Assembly: GCA_934402395.1 (NCBI GenBank)
Contig: CAKRTQ010000001.1
Span: 186,001-250,000, forward strand
DNA: 64,000 bases
Source of the DNA: an uncultured Eubacteriales bacterium
GTDB lineage: Bacteria > Bacillota > Clostridia > Oscillospirales > CAG-272
Reading direction: 5' to 3'
Shown here: in pieces, positions 33,136-41,414 of the stretch
Position numbering within the stretch: position 1 is the first letter of the stretch
How the letters are laid out: the number at the start of each line of letters is the position of its first letter
The notes under the pieces: model-generated
What the model saw: only the letters and a program-made list of their open reading frames with translations
What the model was told of the DNA's origin: nothing
Databases searched by the model: none
Position numbers and translations under genes: made by a program

Positions 33136-34425
33136 ATGAACGCAAAAGAACTTTTGGGACTTATCTCGGAGGGCGCACTTGATATGCGCCTTTCCCGTCT
33201 TTACGGTGAGGCGGGCACAGCCGCCGCGCGCAGCCGTTATATTTCAGTACTTGACGATTTCATCACGCGGTACGGCGCATCAGGCGATGTCTCCCTGTTT
33301 TCGGTACCCGGACGCAGCGAGCTTTCCGGCAACCACACCGACCACAACCATGGCAAGGTGATAGCGGCATCCATAGATCTTGACGTAATTGCAGTTGCCG
33401 CAAAAACCGATGACGGCACAGTTCGCGTAAAAAGCGCGGGATATCCCGAAGATATCGTTGACCTTGGCAGCTTCACCGCTCCCGATGCGGCACGCTTCGG
33501 GCATTCGGATGCTCTCATTGCCGGCGTAGCCGCCGCACTTGTCAAAAACGGAAGAAGCGTAGGAGGCTTTTGCGCCGCCACATCCTCGAACGTACTTAAG
33601 GGTTCGGGACTTTCATCCTCCGCCGCATTTGAAAACATGATAGGTCTCATCTTCTCGCACCTCTACAACAACGGTGAATCAGACTATGTTGAGATAGCAC
33701 GCAATTCCCAGTACGCCGAAAACGTGTTTTTCGGCAAGCCCTGCGGACTTATGGATCAGGTCGCCTGCGCCGCAGGCGGCATAGTCGCCATAGATTTTGC
33801 CGATCCCTCGGCTCCCGTCATCGAAAAGATGGATTTCGACCTTGACAGCTTCGGCTACCGGCTCTGCATCGTTAACACGGGCGGCAACCATGCCGATCTC
33901 ACCGATGATTATGCCGCCGTGCCTGCCGAAATGAAAAATATAGCGAAATATTTCGGCAAGAGCGTACTGCGCGAACTTTCCGAGGACGAGTTTTATGCGA
34001 ATATTCCCGCACTGCGCGAGAAATACGGCGACCGAGCCGTTATGCGCGCGATACACTTCTTCAATGAGAACCGCCGCGTGGATGCGCAGCGGGCAGCCCT
34101 CGCCGCGCACGATCTTGACGGATTCTTTGACGGAGTGAGAGCCTCGGGACTTTCGTCCTTCAGATATCTTCAGAATGTTTATACCACCAAAAACATCTCG
34201 GAGCAGGGGCTTTCGCTTGCGCTTTGCCTTACCGAGCATTTCTTTGATACGCACAGTGTGCGGGGCGTTTGCCGTGTTCACGGCGGCGGATTTGCGGGAA
34301 CGATACAGGCGTACCTCCCCGCCGAAAGCGCCGACGACTATGCTGCGGCAATGAACGCAGTGTTCGGTAGCGGTGCAACATATGTTCTCCACATAAGACG
34401 CACCGGAGCGGTAAAGCTCTTCTGA
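33136..34425 (+). CDS. galK: Galactokinase-family (GHMP) sugar kinase
   Basis: A 429-residue protein with the galactokinase signature GRSELSGNHTDHNHGKV (about residues 58-74), the GHMP ATP loop KGSGLSSSAAFE (about 155-166), and GLMDQVACAAGG with the catalytic Asp. It should phosphorylate galactose or a close analogue such as an N-acetylgalactosamine. The family N-terminus normally follows within about 20 residues, but here some 55 residues precede the signature. There is no galT or galE in the window, though a GH2 beta-galactosidase lies at 58641. The exact sugar is uncertain. Confidence 0.85.
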   Translation: MNAKELLGLISEGALDMRLSRLYGEAGTAAARSRYISVLDDFITRYGASGDVSLFSVPGRSELSGNHTDHNHGKVIAASIDLDVIAVAAKTDDGTVRVKSAGYPEDIVDLGSFTAPDAARFGHSDALIAGVAAALVKNGRSVGGFCAATSSNVLKGSGLSSSAAFENMIGLIFSHLYNNGESDYVEIARNSQYAENVFFGKPCGLMDQVACAAGGIVAIDFADPSAPVIEKMDFDLDSFGYRLCIVNTGGNHADLTDDYAAVPAEMKNIAKYFGKSVLRELSEDEFYANIPALREKYGDRAVMRAIHFFNENRRVDAQRAALAAHDLDGFFDGVRASGLSSFRYLQNVYTTKNISEQGLSLALCLTEHFFDTHSVRGVCRVHGGGFAGTIQAYLPAESADDYAAAMNAVFGSGATYVLHIRRTGAVKLF

Positions 34426-34459
34426 TCTCAACCATAAATCAAAGGACCATCGCACATTC

Positions 34460-34912
34460 ATGAAAATAAACGAAAACAAACCCCGCCGCACGCAAAACAA
34501 AACTCCGGATCCTCAAAAACCGCGCAATATACGCGAGGTATTCGCCCGTGTAAACAAAAAGCACCTCATACTTCTTATCGTAAACTGCATACTGTTCATA
34601 GGGCTTTACCGCCTGCTTATCACATCGGCTTTTGAATTCATCGTTCAGAAAATAGTCGTGCTTGTGTATATGATAGGCGCAGCAGTGCTGATCCTTGCTT
34701 ACGTTATCTACAATCGCGGCTTTTCCGGGCGCGGCGTCACTCCGGATATGCTCCCCGATACAATGACGGAAAAGGAGAAGGACGACTACATAGCCGACAC
34801 GGCGTCACGCGAGAAAAAGTCAAAATGGATGATGACCTTTATCATACCGATGCTTCTGGCGGTGCTTATAGATCTGTTTGATATGTATGTCATTCACAAC
34901 ACGGGTCTATGA
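34460..34912 (+). CDS. Membrane protein of unknown function upstream of walJ
   Basis: A 150-residue protein. The basic, proline-containing N-terminus (40 residues) is followed by two close membrane helices (about 40-58 and 65-85), a charged loop (MTEKEKDDYIADTASREKKSK) and a third helix near the end (MTFIIPMLLAVLIDLF). I recognise no family. Its stop overlaps the walJ start by four bases, so it is in an operon with walJ and rlmH and may be an envelope or ribosome-linked factor by association only. Confidence 0.7.
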   Translation: MKINENKPRRTQNKTPDPQKPRNIREVFARVNKKHLILLIVNCILFIGLYRLLITSAFEFIVQKIVVLVYMIGAAVLILAYVIYNRGFSGRGVTPDMLPDTMTEKEKDDYIADTASREKKSKWMMTFIIPMLLAVLIDLFDMYVIHNTGL

Positions 34913-35691
34913 GTGAAATAAGACTTGTGTCTCTGTTTTCGGGGTCGTCGGGCAACTGCACTGCGGTGAACTTCGGCTCCGACACACTGCTGTTCGATGC
35001 CGGTCGCTCGGCAAGAGCGATAGAACGCGGACTTTGCGATGCGGGTATCGATCCCGCCTCGGTACGCGCGATATTCGTAACGCACGAGCATACCGACCAT
35101 ATATCGGCACTGAGAGTGTTTACGGGAAAGCATCCGGTCCCCGTTTACGCTGCGCTCGGCACGGCGGACGCGATAACGTGCGGACATAGCGGCAGTGTCT
35201 GCCGCTGCCGCCCCCTCGATGAGATACGGATCGGCGCGGCAATGGTACGCTCATTCCATACCTCGCATGATGCCGAATGTCCCGTGTGCTACCGCGTTGA
35301 CATTGAAAATGACGGTGCTACGGTGTCTTTGGGGATCGTCACGGACACCGGGGTCATCAGCGACGGCATAAAGGAGGGCATATCGGGGTGCCGCGCCGTA
35401 CTGCTCGAAAGCAATCACGACCCAGATATGCTCCGCACAGGTCCCTACCCCGCGCCGTTAAAGCAGCGCATAGCCTCGGCGCGCGGTCATCTTTCAAATT
35501 CAGACAGCGCGGATTTCGCTGCTTTTCTTGTCGCTCACGGCGCGCGCAAGATAATTCTTGCGCATATATCAAAGGAAAACAATCTTCCCGCACTGGCACT
35601 CGATGTGTGCCGGACACGGCTCAGCGATGCGGGACTTGACGCCGAGGTCATAGCGGCAGATCCCATCATGTGCGTCGGCATATCGGTATAA
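34909..35691 (+). CDS. walJ: MBL-fold hydrolase WalJ/YycJ
   Basis: A 260-residue protein with VSLFSGSSGNCTAV at the start, the metal motif FVTHEHTDHISAL (HxHxDH), TDTGVIS and LLESNHDPDML, ending in ILAHISKENN. These mark YycJ/WalJ, a beta-lactamase-fold phosphodiesterase or exonuclease encoded with the WalRK system in many Firmicutes and thought to act in DNA repair or coordination of replication with division. Here walRK genes are absent, but the typical partner rlmH follows 21 bases downstream. Confidence 0.9.
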   Translation: MSEIRLVSLFSGSSGNCTAVNFGSDTLLFDAGRSARAIERGLCDAGIDPASVRAIFVTHEHTDHISALRVFTGKHPVPVYAALGTADAITCGHSGSVCRCRPLDEIRIGAAMVRSFHTSHDAECPVCYRVDIENDGATVSLGIVTDTGVISDGIKEGISGCRAVLLESNHDPDMLRTGPYPAPLKQRIASARGHLSNSDSADFAAFLVAHGARKIILAHISKENNLPALALDVCRTRLSDAGLDAEVIAADPIMCVGISV

Positions 35692-35712
35692 AGAGCGAAC
35701 GGAGGTTTTTCG

Positions 35713-36192
35713 GTGGTCAATGTAAAAATCATCTCTGTCGGCTCGCTCAAGGAACCCTATCTGCGTGAGGCAGCAGCCGAATATGAAAAAAGGCTTTCCG
35801 CCTTTTGCCGTATTGAAACGGTCGAACTTAAGGAAGCACGGGTACGCGATGATGAATCCGCAGCGGCAGCCGCTGCGGCGCTTGCGGACGAATCGGAACG
35901 CATTCTTGCGGCAATACCGCCAAGGGCATTTACGGTGGCGCTTTGCATAGAAGGACGCGAAACGGATTCCCCCGGACTTGCCGGCATTATAGGCAAAGCC
36001 TGCGACACGTGCGGAAGCATATGCTTTCTGATAGGAAGCTCACACGGCCTTGACGAAAAGGTCAAGGCGGCGTGCAATATGCGCCTTTCAATGTCAAAGC
36101 TTACGTTTCCTCACCAGCTTTTCAGAGTAATGCTGCTTGAAGCAATATACCGTTCATTCAACATCTTAAAAGGAACACGCTACCACAAGTAA
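35713..36192 (+). CDS. rlmH: 23S rRNA (pseudouridine(1915)-N(3))-methyltransferase RlmH
   Basis: A 159-residue SPOUT methyltransferase of exact family length. It has VKIISVGSLKEPYL at the start, FLIGSSHGLD (SAM-binding knot) and the invariant end FPHQLFRVMLLEAIYRSFNILKGTRYHK (cited in parts). It modifies pseudouridine 1915 in helix 69. The start is GTG behind GGAGG. The 3' end of the gene forms one arm of a hairpin with a T-run, so its terminator overlaps the coding sequence. Confidence 0.96.
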   Translation: MVNVKIISVGSLKEPYLREAAAEYEKRLSAFCRIETVELKEARVRDDESAAAAAAALADESERILAAIPPRAFTVALCIEGRETDSPGLAGIIGKACDTCGSICFLIGSSHGLDEKVKAACNMRLSMSKLTFPHQLFRVMLLEAIYRSFNILKGTRYHK

Positions 36193-36204
36193 GCGTGGTT
36201 TTTT
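36176..36204 (+). terminator. Terminator overlapping the end of rlmH
   Basis: CACGCT (36176-36181) pairs with AGCGTG (36192-36197), followed by GTTTTTTG. ACCAC/GTGGT (36182-36186/36195-36199) is an alternative pairing. The T-run ends four bases before the next ATG. Confidence 0.55.
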
Positions 36205-36208
36205 GAAA

Positions 36209-38158
36209 ATGAAAAATAATTACAAAAAAAGCGCACCGGGGCGCGATGCGGTACACATTGCGGCAATTGCCGTTTTTGTTGTTGCTGCATCATTTGTATG
36301 CCTTATCGCAGCGGGATTTATCGGAATCCGGCTGCCGGGGGGCAGCAGCGATACCGAACGCACAAAAACGCCGGGCGAGCTTGCGTATGAAAGCTACCTG
36401 GCGGGGCTTACGTCCGCCCCGTACTCCCACGACACCAAAACGCCGGAAGATACGACCGGGGGAACGACAACGCGCCCGCGTGACGACGCCCCTGTCGTTT
36501 ATCCGTCCATTGATGCCCTTATCGCCGACGGATACCGCGTAACATACGAGCCCTTCAGCTCCGGAATGAAGCTTGCGGCGATCCTGCCCGGCGGGCGCGC
36601 CATGCCGTATGAGCACTCCTTCGGCACGCTCAAAATCGTCAAGGTGCTGAGGGCGGAAACGCTTGAGGAAGGCGGACAGCTCTACGAATCAATTACCGAT
36701 GAGGTGACCGTAAGGAATGCAATAGAGCCTTACATGGGATATATTCTTTACGACAACGGCGATATGACGATATCGATCTACCGCGCGGACGGAAGCCTTG
36801 TCTGCACTCTTGACGATGACAAGCTGAATCCCGCATATACGCGGGACAGCCAAAACCGTCCCCTGTTTACATCCGGAGGAAAGTATTATTACCTCGATGA
36901 AAATGCCTGCGAGCTTGTCGAAGTTGATTTTGACCGCAAGTTTGACGGCAGAGGTCTGTTTTTTGACTACGCGCCGAATTACGGAATAAACGATGACGAA
37001 CGTTTCGGCGTGCTCTGGCAGCGTGAGCCGGTAACTCTCAGCTACCTGCTCGACCGAAGCAGCTATTACACAAGATTCAAGGTAGACCCGCGTGTGGCAC
37101 GCGTTCTTTATGAGCTCGACCCCGACTTTGCCGAAAAGGTCGCGGTACGTCAGGCAGGCGGACATTACTACAACTATCCGTTCAAGCTTGCGCTCGACAA
37201 GGCAAAAGCGGACATTGAACGCGAAAGAGCCGAGGCAGCCACAGCGGAAAGCGCCGCACCGACGCCCGAGCCTGTGACAGAACCTCTGCCGGAGACGACC
37301 GGCGAGGATATTACGGTGCCGGACACACCGCCTGTCCCCGATGAGCCTGCCTATCCCGTTACGGATGCCACGACCGGCACCGGAACGGAGACAGAAGCAC
37401 CGACAGAAACAGATGTTCCGACAGAGACAGAAGCACCGTACGACCCGATGCTTGAGGTATCTGTGACATTTGATGCTCCCCGCTATTATTACGGACCATC
37501 GCTTGATAATCCGAGATTCGGCGGCGGTTACGCCCACGCCTATGCGTTTTCAGAGGGCTATGCCTGCGTGGTGGACGATTACGGTGTGCTCAAGGTCATA
37601 AACACCTCTGGCAGAGTCACGGCGAGACTGCGCTACGAATACCGCACCGATGCCGCGCACGGTTACACATATATGGTGCGGACATATTACCAGCCGTTTT
37701 ACCAGGACATTTACAGCCTCGGCTACTACTATTTCGACCACGGTCTTATGCGCGTACGCGTGTTGGAGCATGAGCTCAACGAGGGCGATGTGGTGAACTA
37801 CATCACCGCCGATTACGATATCCTGATAGATCCGTACGGTAATGAGTTTGAACTCCCTGCGGGGTACCGTCTTGTATCCTACTCGGAAGGAATATTGCTT
37901 CTCGAACGTGACGGCAGGTATGGCTACTATCACCGCGATGGCTACTGGGTAGCACAGCCCGTGTACACCTATGCAATGCCTTTTGTTGAAGGGATCGGCA
38001 TACTCGGCGATGCGGACGGTCCGCGCGGTGCGATAGATGCCGCGGGCAATGTTATAATCCCGTTTGACTACGAGGAAATAACCACGCCTTCAAGCGGCGT
38101 GATAGCCTGTTATTCCGAATCCGACGGATGGCTGCTGCTTGCAAAAGTGAGCCAATGA
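36209..38158 (+). CDS. Membrane-anchored protein with Thr/Glu/Pro linker and WG-type repeats
   Basis: A 649-residue protein. One N-terminal membrane helix (about 16-40) is followed by an extracytoplasmic region (100-340) with no recognised domain, a low-complexity linker (PVTEPLPETTGED, TETEAPTETD), then degenerate WG repeats at the C-terminus (DDYGVLKVINTSGRV, RDGRYGYYHRDGYWVAQPVY, RGAIDAAGNVIIPFDYEEI). WG repeats form beta-propeller-like binding modules. The start is uncertain: the ATG at 36209 lies directly behind a terminator and has no clear ribosome binding site. Function unknown; probably a cell-surface binding protein. Confidence 0.7.
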   Translation: MKNNYKKSAPGRDAVHIAAIAVFVVAASFVCLIAAGFIGIRLPGGSSDTERTKTPGELAYESYLAGLTSAPYSHDTKTPEDTTGGTTTRPRDDAPVVYPSIDALIADGYRVTYEPFSSGMKLAAILPGGRAMPYEHSFGTLKIVKVLRAETLEEGGQLYESITDEVTVRNAIEPYMGYILYDNGDMTISIYRADGSLVCTLDDDKLNPAYTRDSQNRPLFTSGGKYYYLDENACELVEVDFDRKFDGRGLFFDYAPNYGINDDERFGVLWQREPVTLSYLLDRSSYYTRFKVDPRVARVLYELDPDFAEKVAVRQAGGHYYNYPFKLALDKAKADIERERAEAATAESAAPTPEPVTEPLPETTGEDITVPDTPPVPDEPAYPVTDATTGTGTETEAPTETDVPTETEAPYDPMLEVSVTFDAPRYYYGPSLDNPRFGGGYAHAYAFSEGYACVVDDYGVLKVINTSGRVTARLRYEYRTDAAHGYTYMVRTYYQPFYQDIYSLGYYYFDHGLMRVRVLEHELNEGDVVNYITADYDILIDPYGNEFELPAGYRLVSYSEGILLLERDGRYGYYHRDGYWVAQPVYTYAMPFVEGIGILGDADGPRGAIDAAGNVIIPFDYEEITTPSSGVIACYSESDGWLLLAKVSQ

Positions 38159-38210
38159 CCAAAAGGGGCTGTAAAAAACTCAAATGAGTTTTTTACAGCC
38201 CCTTTTGGTC
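38157..38210. repeat. Dispersed hairpin repeat, copy 8 (26-bp arms)
   Basis: The longest copy: arms 38157-38182 and 38185-38210 are perfect over 26 bp with a 2-base centre, core GTAAAAAACTCA and outer GACCAAAAGGGGCT. It overlaps the stop codons of both convergent genes and must terminate both. Confidence 0.93.
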
Positions 38211-39321
38211 ATGCATAAAAATCGTGATGTCCTATTGTAACTATCAGCTCACAGCCGTTTACCATCCATGCCGGAGGCGTATCCGCACTGTTTATAAAAT
38301 ACAGAATGCTGTTCGACACCGAATAGCCCTCAAGGCATATCTTTGCCGCGCGGACACAGGATTCGGTCGGTTCATTGTAAACACTTCCGCTGTACGCCGG
38401 CGAAAACTGAATGCCGTATCTGCGGTCAAACACCACATCATACACGCATGAAAGATAATCAAGCGTTCTCAGTCTGTTAAGTACAACACAGCCGACCGCT
38501 ATCTGTCCCGCAAGCGGCTCCCCGCGCGACTCGGCGGAAATAATATGCGAGAGCCAGTAAAGACTGTCGGAGTCATACACCTCATCGGCGCTTTTTGATG
38601 ATGCCTCGCCAATGACCTCCGCCGTACTGCCATCAACGGTGAGAGCGACCCCGAGAGCGCGGCAAAGAGGCTCTGCGGGCACACACAAAACATCGCCCGC
38701 ACTCATCACTTCAGCCCCTGTACCGCACCACAGCACACGCCCGCGCGATGTAATGTAACTGTCGCCGACAGCCGCGCACACCTCAAACCCGTCTCCAGTG
38801 ACGGTGCAGCCTTCATCCACCGTGCGGCAGACCGTTTCGCCGAACGACCGGCAAAACTCATCGAGCGGAAAATACATCACACCGCCGATGACCGCCGCAA
38901 AACCGCGCGGCAGCTCTTTTCCGTTGACCGTGAGAAGTGCCGGCGTGCTGTCGGACGGATATTCCGGCAAAATAAATTCCGGCAGCGGCTCTGTCACGGG
39001 TTCCGTTGCAGCTTCGGTCTCCGTCTCGGTATCCGTCACCGCATCTGTGTCCGGCGGCAGAACATCTGTTTTCTCCGCCCCCGTCAGCGCCTGAAGTATT
39101 CTTTTTGAGCCCAATTTCGGGGTCTGCATCCCGGAAAATATCCCGCCGGGAATATATGGCTCGCTTTCTGCGGCTTCGTATGCGCTCTTATCGGTCGCGT
39201 CCGATGCAACGCACGCACCGCGCCCGTCAGCGGTCACAAACGACGCAGACGCCATTCCGCACACCGTGATAACGACCGACAGCACAGCCGATATGACAGC
39301 CGCCAGTAATGTTTTTTTCAA
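38209..39321 (-). CDS. SleB-type cell wall hydrolase with copper-amine-oxidase-like N-terminal domain
   Basis: A 370-residue exported protein. A signal peptide (about 1-27) precedes a Thr/Glu linker (TETEAATEPVTEPLPE), a domain of the Cu-amine-oxidase N-terminal type (about 130-230; TVNGKELPRG, MYFPLDEFCRSFG, VPAEPLCRALG), and a C-terminal hydrolase domain (about 250-370) with LSHIISAESRGEPLAGQIAVGCVVLNR and SNSILYFIN, matching SleB/CwlJ. The Glu of ISAESRGE is the likely catalytic acid. SleB-like enzymes degrade spore cortex or act in sporulation. RBS GAAAGG. The same CAO-SleB pairing is known in Clostridia. Confidence 0.88.
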   Translation of the reverse strand: MKKTLLAAVISAVLSVVITVCGMASASFVTADGRGACVASDATDKSAYEAAESEPYIPGGIFSGMQTPKLGSKRILQALTGAEKTDVLPPDTDAVTDTETETEAATEPVTEPLPEFILPEYPSDSTPALLTVNGKELPRGFAAVIGGVMYFPLDEFCRSFGETVCRTVDEGCTVTGDGFEVCAAVGDSYITSRGRVLWCGTGAEVMSAGDVLCVPAEPLCRALGVALTVDGSTAEVIGEASSKSADEVYDSDSLYWLSHIISAESRGEPLAGQIAVGCVVLNRLRTLDYLSCVYDVVFDRRYGIQFSPAYSGSVYNEPTESCVRAAKICLEGYSVSNSILYFINSADTPPAWMVNGCELIVTIGHHDFYA

Positions 39322-39385
39322 TGCAGTTTACCATACCTTTCTTTTCTGCCTGTATCATATAATATATATTGACGAAAGGACCGAT

Positions 39386-39916
39386 TCAGTTCCTTTCCGG
39401 CTCATACACAAGTATTTCAAGCTCCGTGCCGCCCGTTCTTATCGCAAGTGGGAAACCGCTTTGCGGATCGAGCGTTACCTCGGAGCCGTCGGTTAGCGTG
39501 ACCACGGTACGCTGCGTACCGTCCGCGTCCGTCACCACATTTGCGGATGATACCGCAGCAGTGAGCATAAAAGCATCTGCCGGAGCAGCCATTTCCGAAA
39601 ATACATCCCCGGGAAGCGTCAGATCCCCGAAGGTCAGCGTTATCACACCTTCCCGACGCTTTATCACAATTCCTTCAAGTCCGCGCGGGGACGTATAACT
39701 TACCGTCACATCGCGCGCCGCCGTTCCGTTTTGCGCCGCAAGCTCCAGCGTAGCGCCGAATTCCGCTCCGTTATATCTGCCGCGCACCTCGGCGCGCGCC
39801 GCCGAGCTCTGATAGGAAAGGCACACGGCGTCCGTACCGGGCGCACAGCCGCCGAAAAGCAGCAGCAAGACGACACACACAACGGCAAGTCCGATCTTTT
39901 TTGCCGACCACATCAC
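39386..39916 (-). CDS. Small lipoprotein of unknown function
   Basis: A 176-residue protein with a lipoprotein signal ending in FGGC (about Cys24) and a beta-rich domain (AEVRGRYNGAEFGATLEL, VTLTDGSEVTLDPQSGFPLAI) that resembles YlmL/LolA-like or outer-layer carrier folds only vaguely. It is 65 bases upstream of the SleB-like gene on the same strand and may share its transcript. The start could be GTG 39916 or ATG 39913; AAAGGAGG lies rather far upstream. No catalytic motif is visible. Confidence 0.7.
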   Translation of the reverse strand: MMWSAKKIGLAVVCVVLLLLFGGCAPGTDAVCLSYQSSAARAEVRGRYNGAEFGATLELAAQNGTAARDVTVSYTSPRGLEGIVIKRREGVITLTFGDLTLPGDVFSEMAAPADAFMLTAAVSSANVVTDADGTQRTVVTLTDGSEVTLDPQSGFPLAIRTGGTELEILVYEPERN

Positions 39917-39957
39917 AGCAATTTTCCACGCTCCTCCTTTTGCTTTGCTACATTATA

Positions 39958-39986
39958 TTGCATTACGGAGCGAAATATGCTATAAT
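39958..39986 (+). promoter_or_regulatory. Promoter of the alr operon
   Basis: TTGCAT (39958-39963), 17-bp spacer, TATAAT (39981-39986). It implies a leader of about 190 bases before alr, in which I see no clear structure. Confidence 0.7.
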
Positions 39987-40184
39987 TATATATACAAGCA
40001 GTCACTGCCTCAAAGACACGCCGGTTATTATACTCTCATCATTTGTCCGATGCAAGTTTGTTTACTTATATTTCCATTATTGACTGCGCGTACGATTTTT
40101 ATTTGGTGCTCGGCTTGCAGTGTTTACGCATTTAAACATTTTTACCGAATAATTGAATACATCTTGCATCGAAAGGATTTGAAA

Positions 40185-41414
40185 TTGACTCATTCATATA
40201 AACTGTACTCGTCGCTTCCCGACATGACCACCCACAAGGTATGGGCGGAAATAGATCCTAACGCCCTCAGCAGCAACTACCGCGCACTGCGCGCGGCAGT
40301 GAAAAAGACATCCCCCGACTGCCGCATGATGTGCGTTGTCAAAGCGGATGCATACGGACACGGGATCGAAATATGCGTTGATACGCTGCTCGGCGAGGGC
40401 TGTGACTTTTTTGCCGTTTCAAGCATTGAAGAGGCAATCGCGGTAAGAAACGTCTGTCTCGCGGCAGGCTCGCGCGCCGATATTCTGATACTCGGATATA
40501 CCCCCGCAAGCGAGGTGGCTGCTCTTTCCGACCATGACCTTATCCAGACAGTATTTTCGCTCGAGTATGCGCGCGCGCTGTCGTCACGACTGGCGCACAC
40601 CGGGCGTTCCCTGCGTGTCCACATCAAGTTTGATACCGGAATGAACCGCATAGGCTTTCCCGCACACAGTGACGAAGAAGTCGAACGCTCGGCGCACGAG
40701 ATCGCCGAGGCGGTCGCGCTTCCCGGAATACGTGCAGAGGGCACCTTCACCCACTTTGCGCGCGCCGACGAATGTGCGGGAGAGGAACGCACACGCGAGC
40801 AGGCAAGGCGTTACCTCGCGCTTCTTGAACGTGCTCGGGAGTTGGGCGCATCGCTTGAGGTACGGCACGTCTGCAACAGTGCGGCATCTCTCAGGTTTCC
40901 CGAATACCACTTTGACATATGCCGCCTCGGCGTATTGCTTTACGGCGCCGAGCCATCGGGGCTTTTTGACTTTCCCGTTCAGCCTGTGATGCGCCTTTGC
41001 ACTCAGGTGTCGCAGGTACACACGCTGCGCGCGGGCGAAGAGCTGAGTTACGGCGGAACGTTCACATCCCCCGCCGACATGAGGATAGCCACGCTCCCCA
41101 TCGGCTATGCCGACGGCTTCATGCGCGCCTATTCGGGTGCTTCGGCAGTTATATACTCAAAGGAGGGCAAACGCCTCGGCGAGGCTCACGTCATAGGCAG
41201 GATCTGCATGGATCAGTGCATGGTGGCACTCGGCGACATACCTGCAAAAACCGGAGATACCGCCGTGCTGATAGGCGAGCCGGGGCAGCTCGACGGTCTT
41301 GCGCGGCTTGCCGGGACCATAAATTATGAATGCCTGTGCCTTATATCGGCGCGTGTGCCGCGCGTAATACGCGATCAGAAAAACAAGGATGAAAAAGATC
41401 AAGATAAAAACTGA
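40185..41414 (+). CDS. alr: Alanine racemase
   Basis: A 409-residue PLP enzyme. VVKADAYGHG carries the PLP lysine (Lys53), KFDTGMNRIGF and LSYGGTF the catalytic Tyr region, and GRICMDQCMVALGD the C-terminal beta-domain motif. It makes D-alanine for peptidoglycan. The frame is open far upstream, but a TTG at 40185 follows GAAAGGA and gives the usual length plus about 15 residues; ATG 40224 is the alternative. The stop overlaps the next lipoprotein gene by 26 bases. Confidence 0.93.
   Translation: MTHSYKLYSSLPDMTTHKVWAEIDPNALSSNYRALRAAVKKTSPDCRMMCVVKADAYGHGIEICVDTLLGEGCDFFAVSSIEEAIAVRNVCLAAGSRADILILGYTPASEVAALSDHDLIQTVFSLEYARALSSRLAHTGRSLRVHIKFDTGMNRIGFPAHSDEEVERSAHEIAEAVALPGIRAEGTFTHFARADECAGEERTREQARRYLALLERARELGASLEVRHVCNSAASLRFPEYHFDICRLGVLLYGAEPSGLFDFPVQPVMRLCTQVSQVHTLRAGEELSYGGTFTSPADMRIATLPIGYADGFMRAYSGASAVIYSKEGKRLGEAHVIGRICMDQCMVALGDIPAKTGDTAVLIGEPGQLDGLARLAGTINYECLCLISARVPRVIRDQKNKDEKDQDKN

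Noticed and set aside
33136..34425. A complete Leloir galactose operon
   Set aside because: Only a galactokinase-like gene is present; no galT or galE follows, and the beta-galactosidase is 24 kb away.
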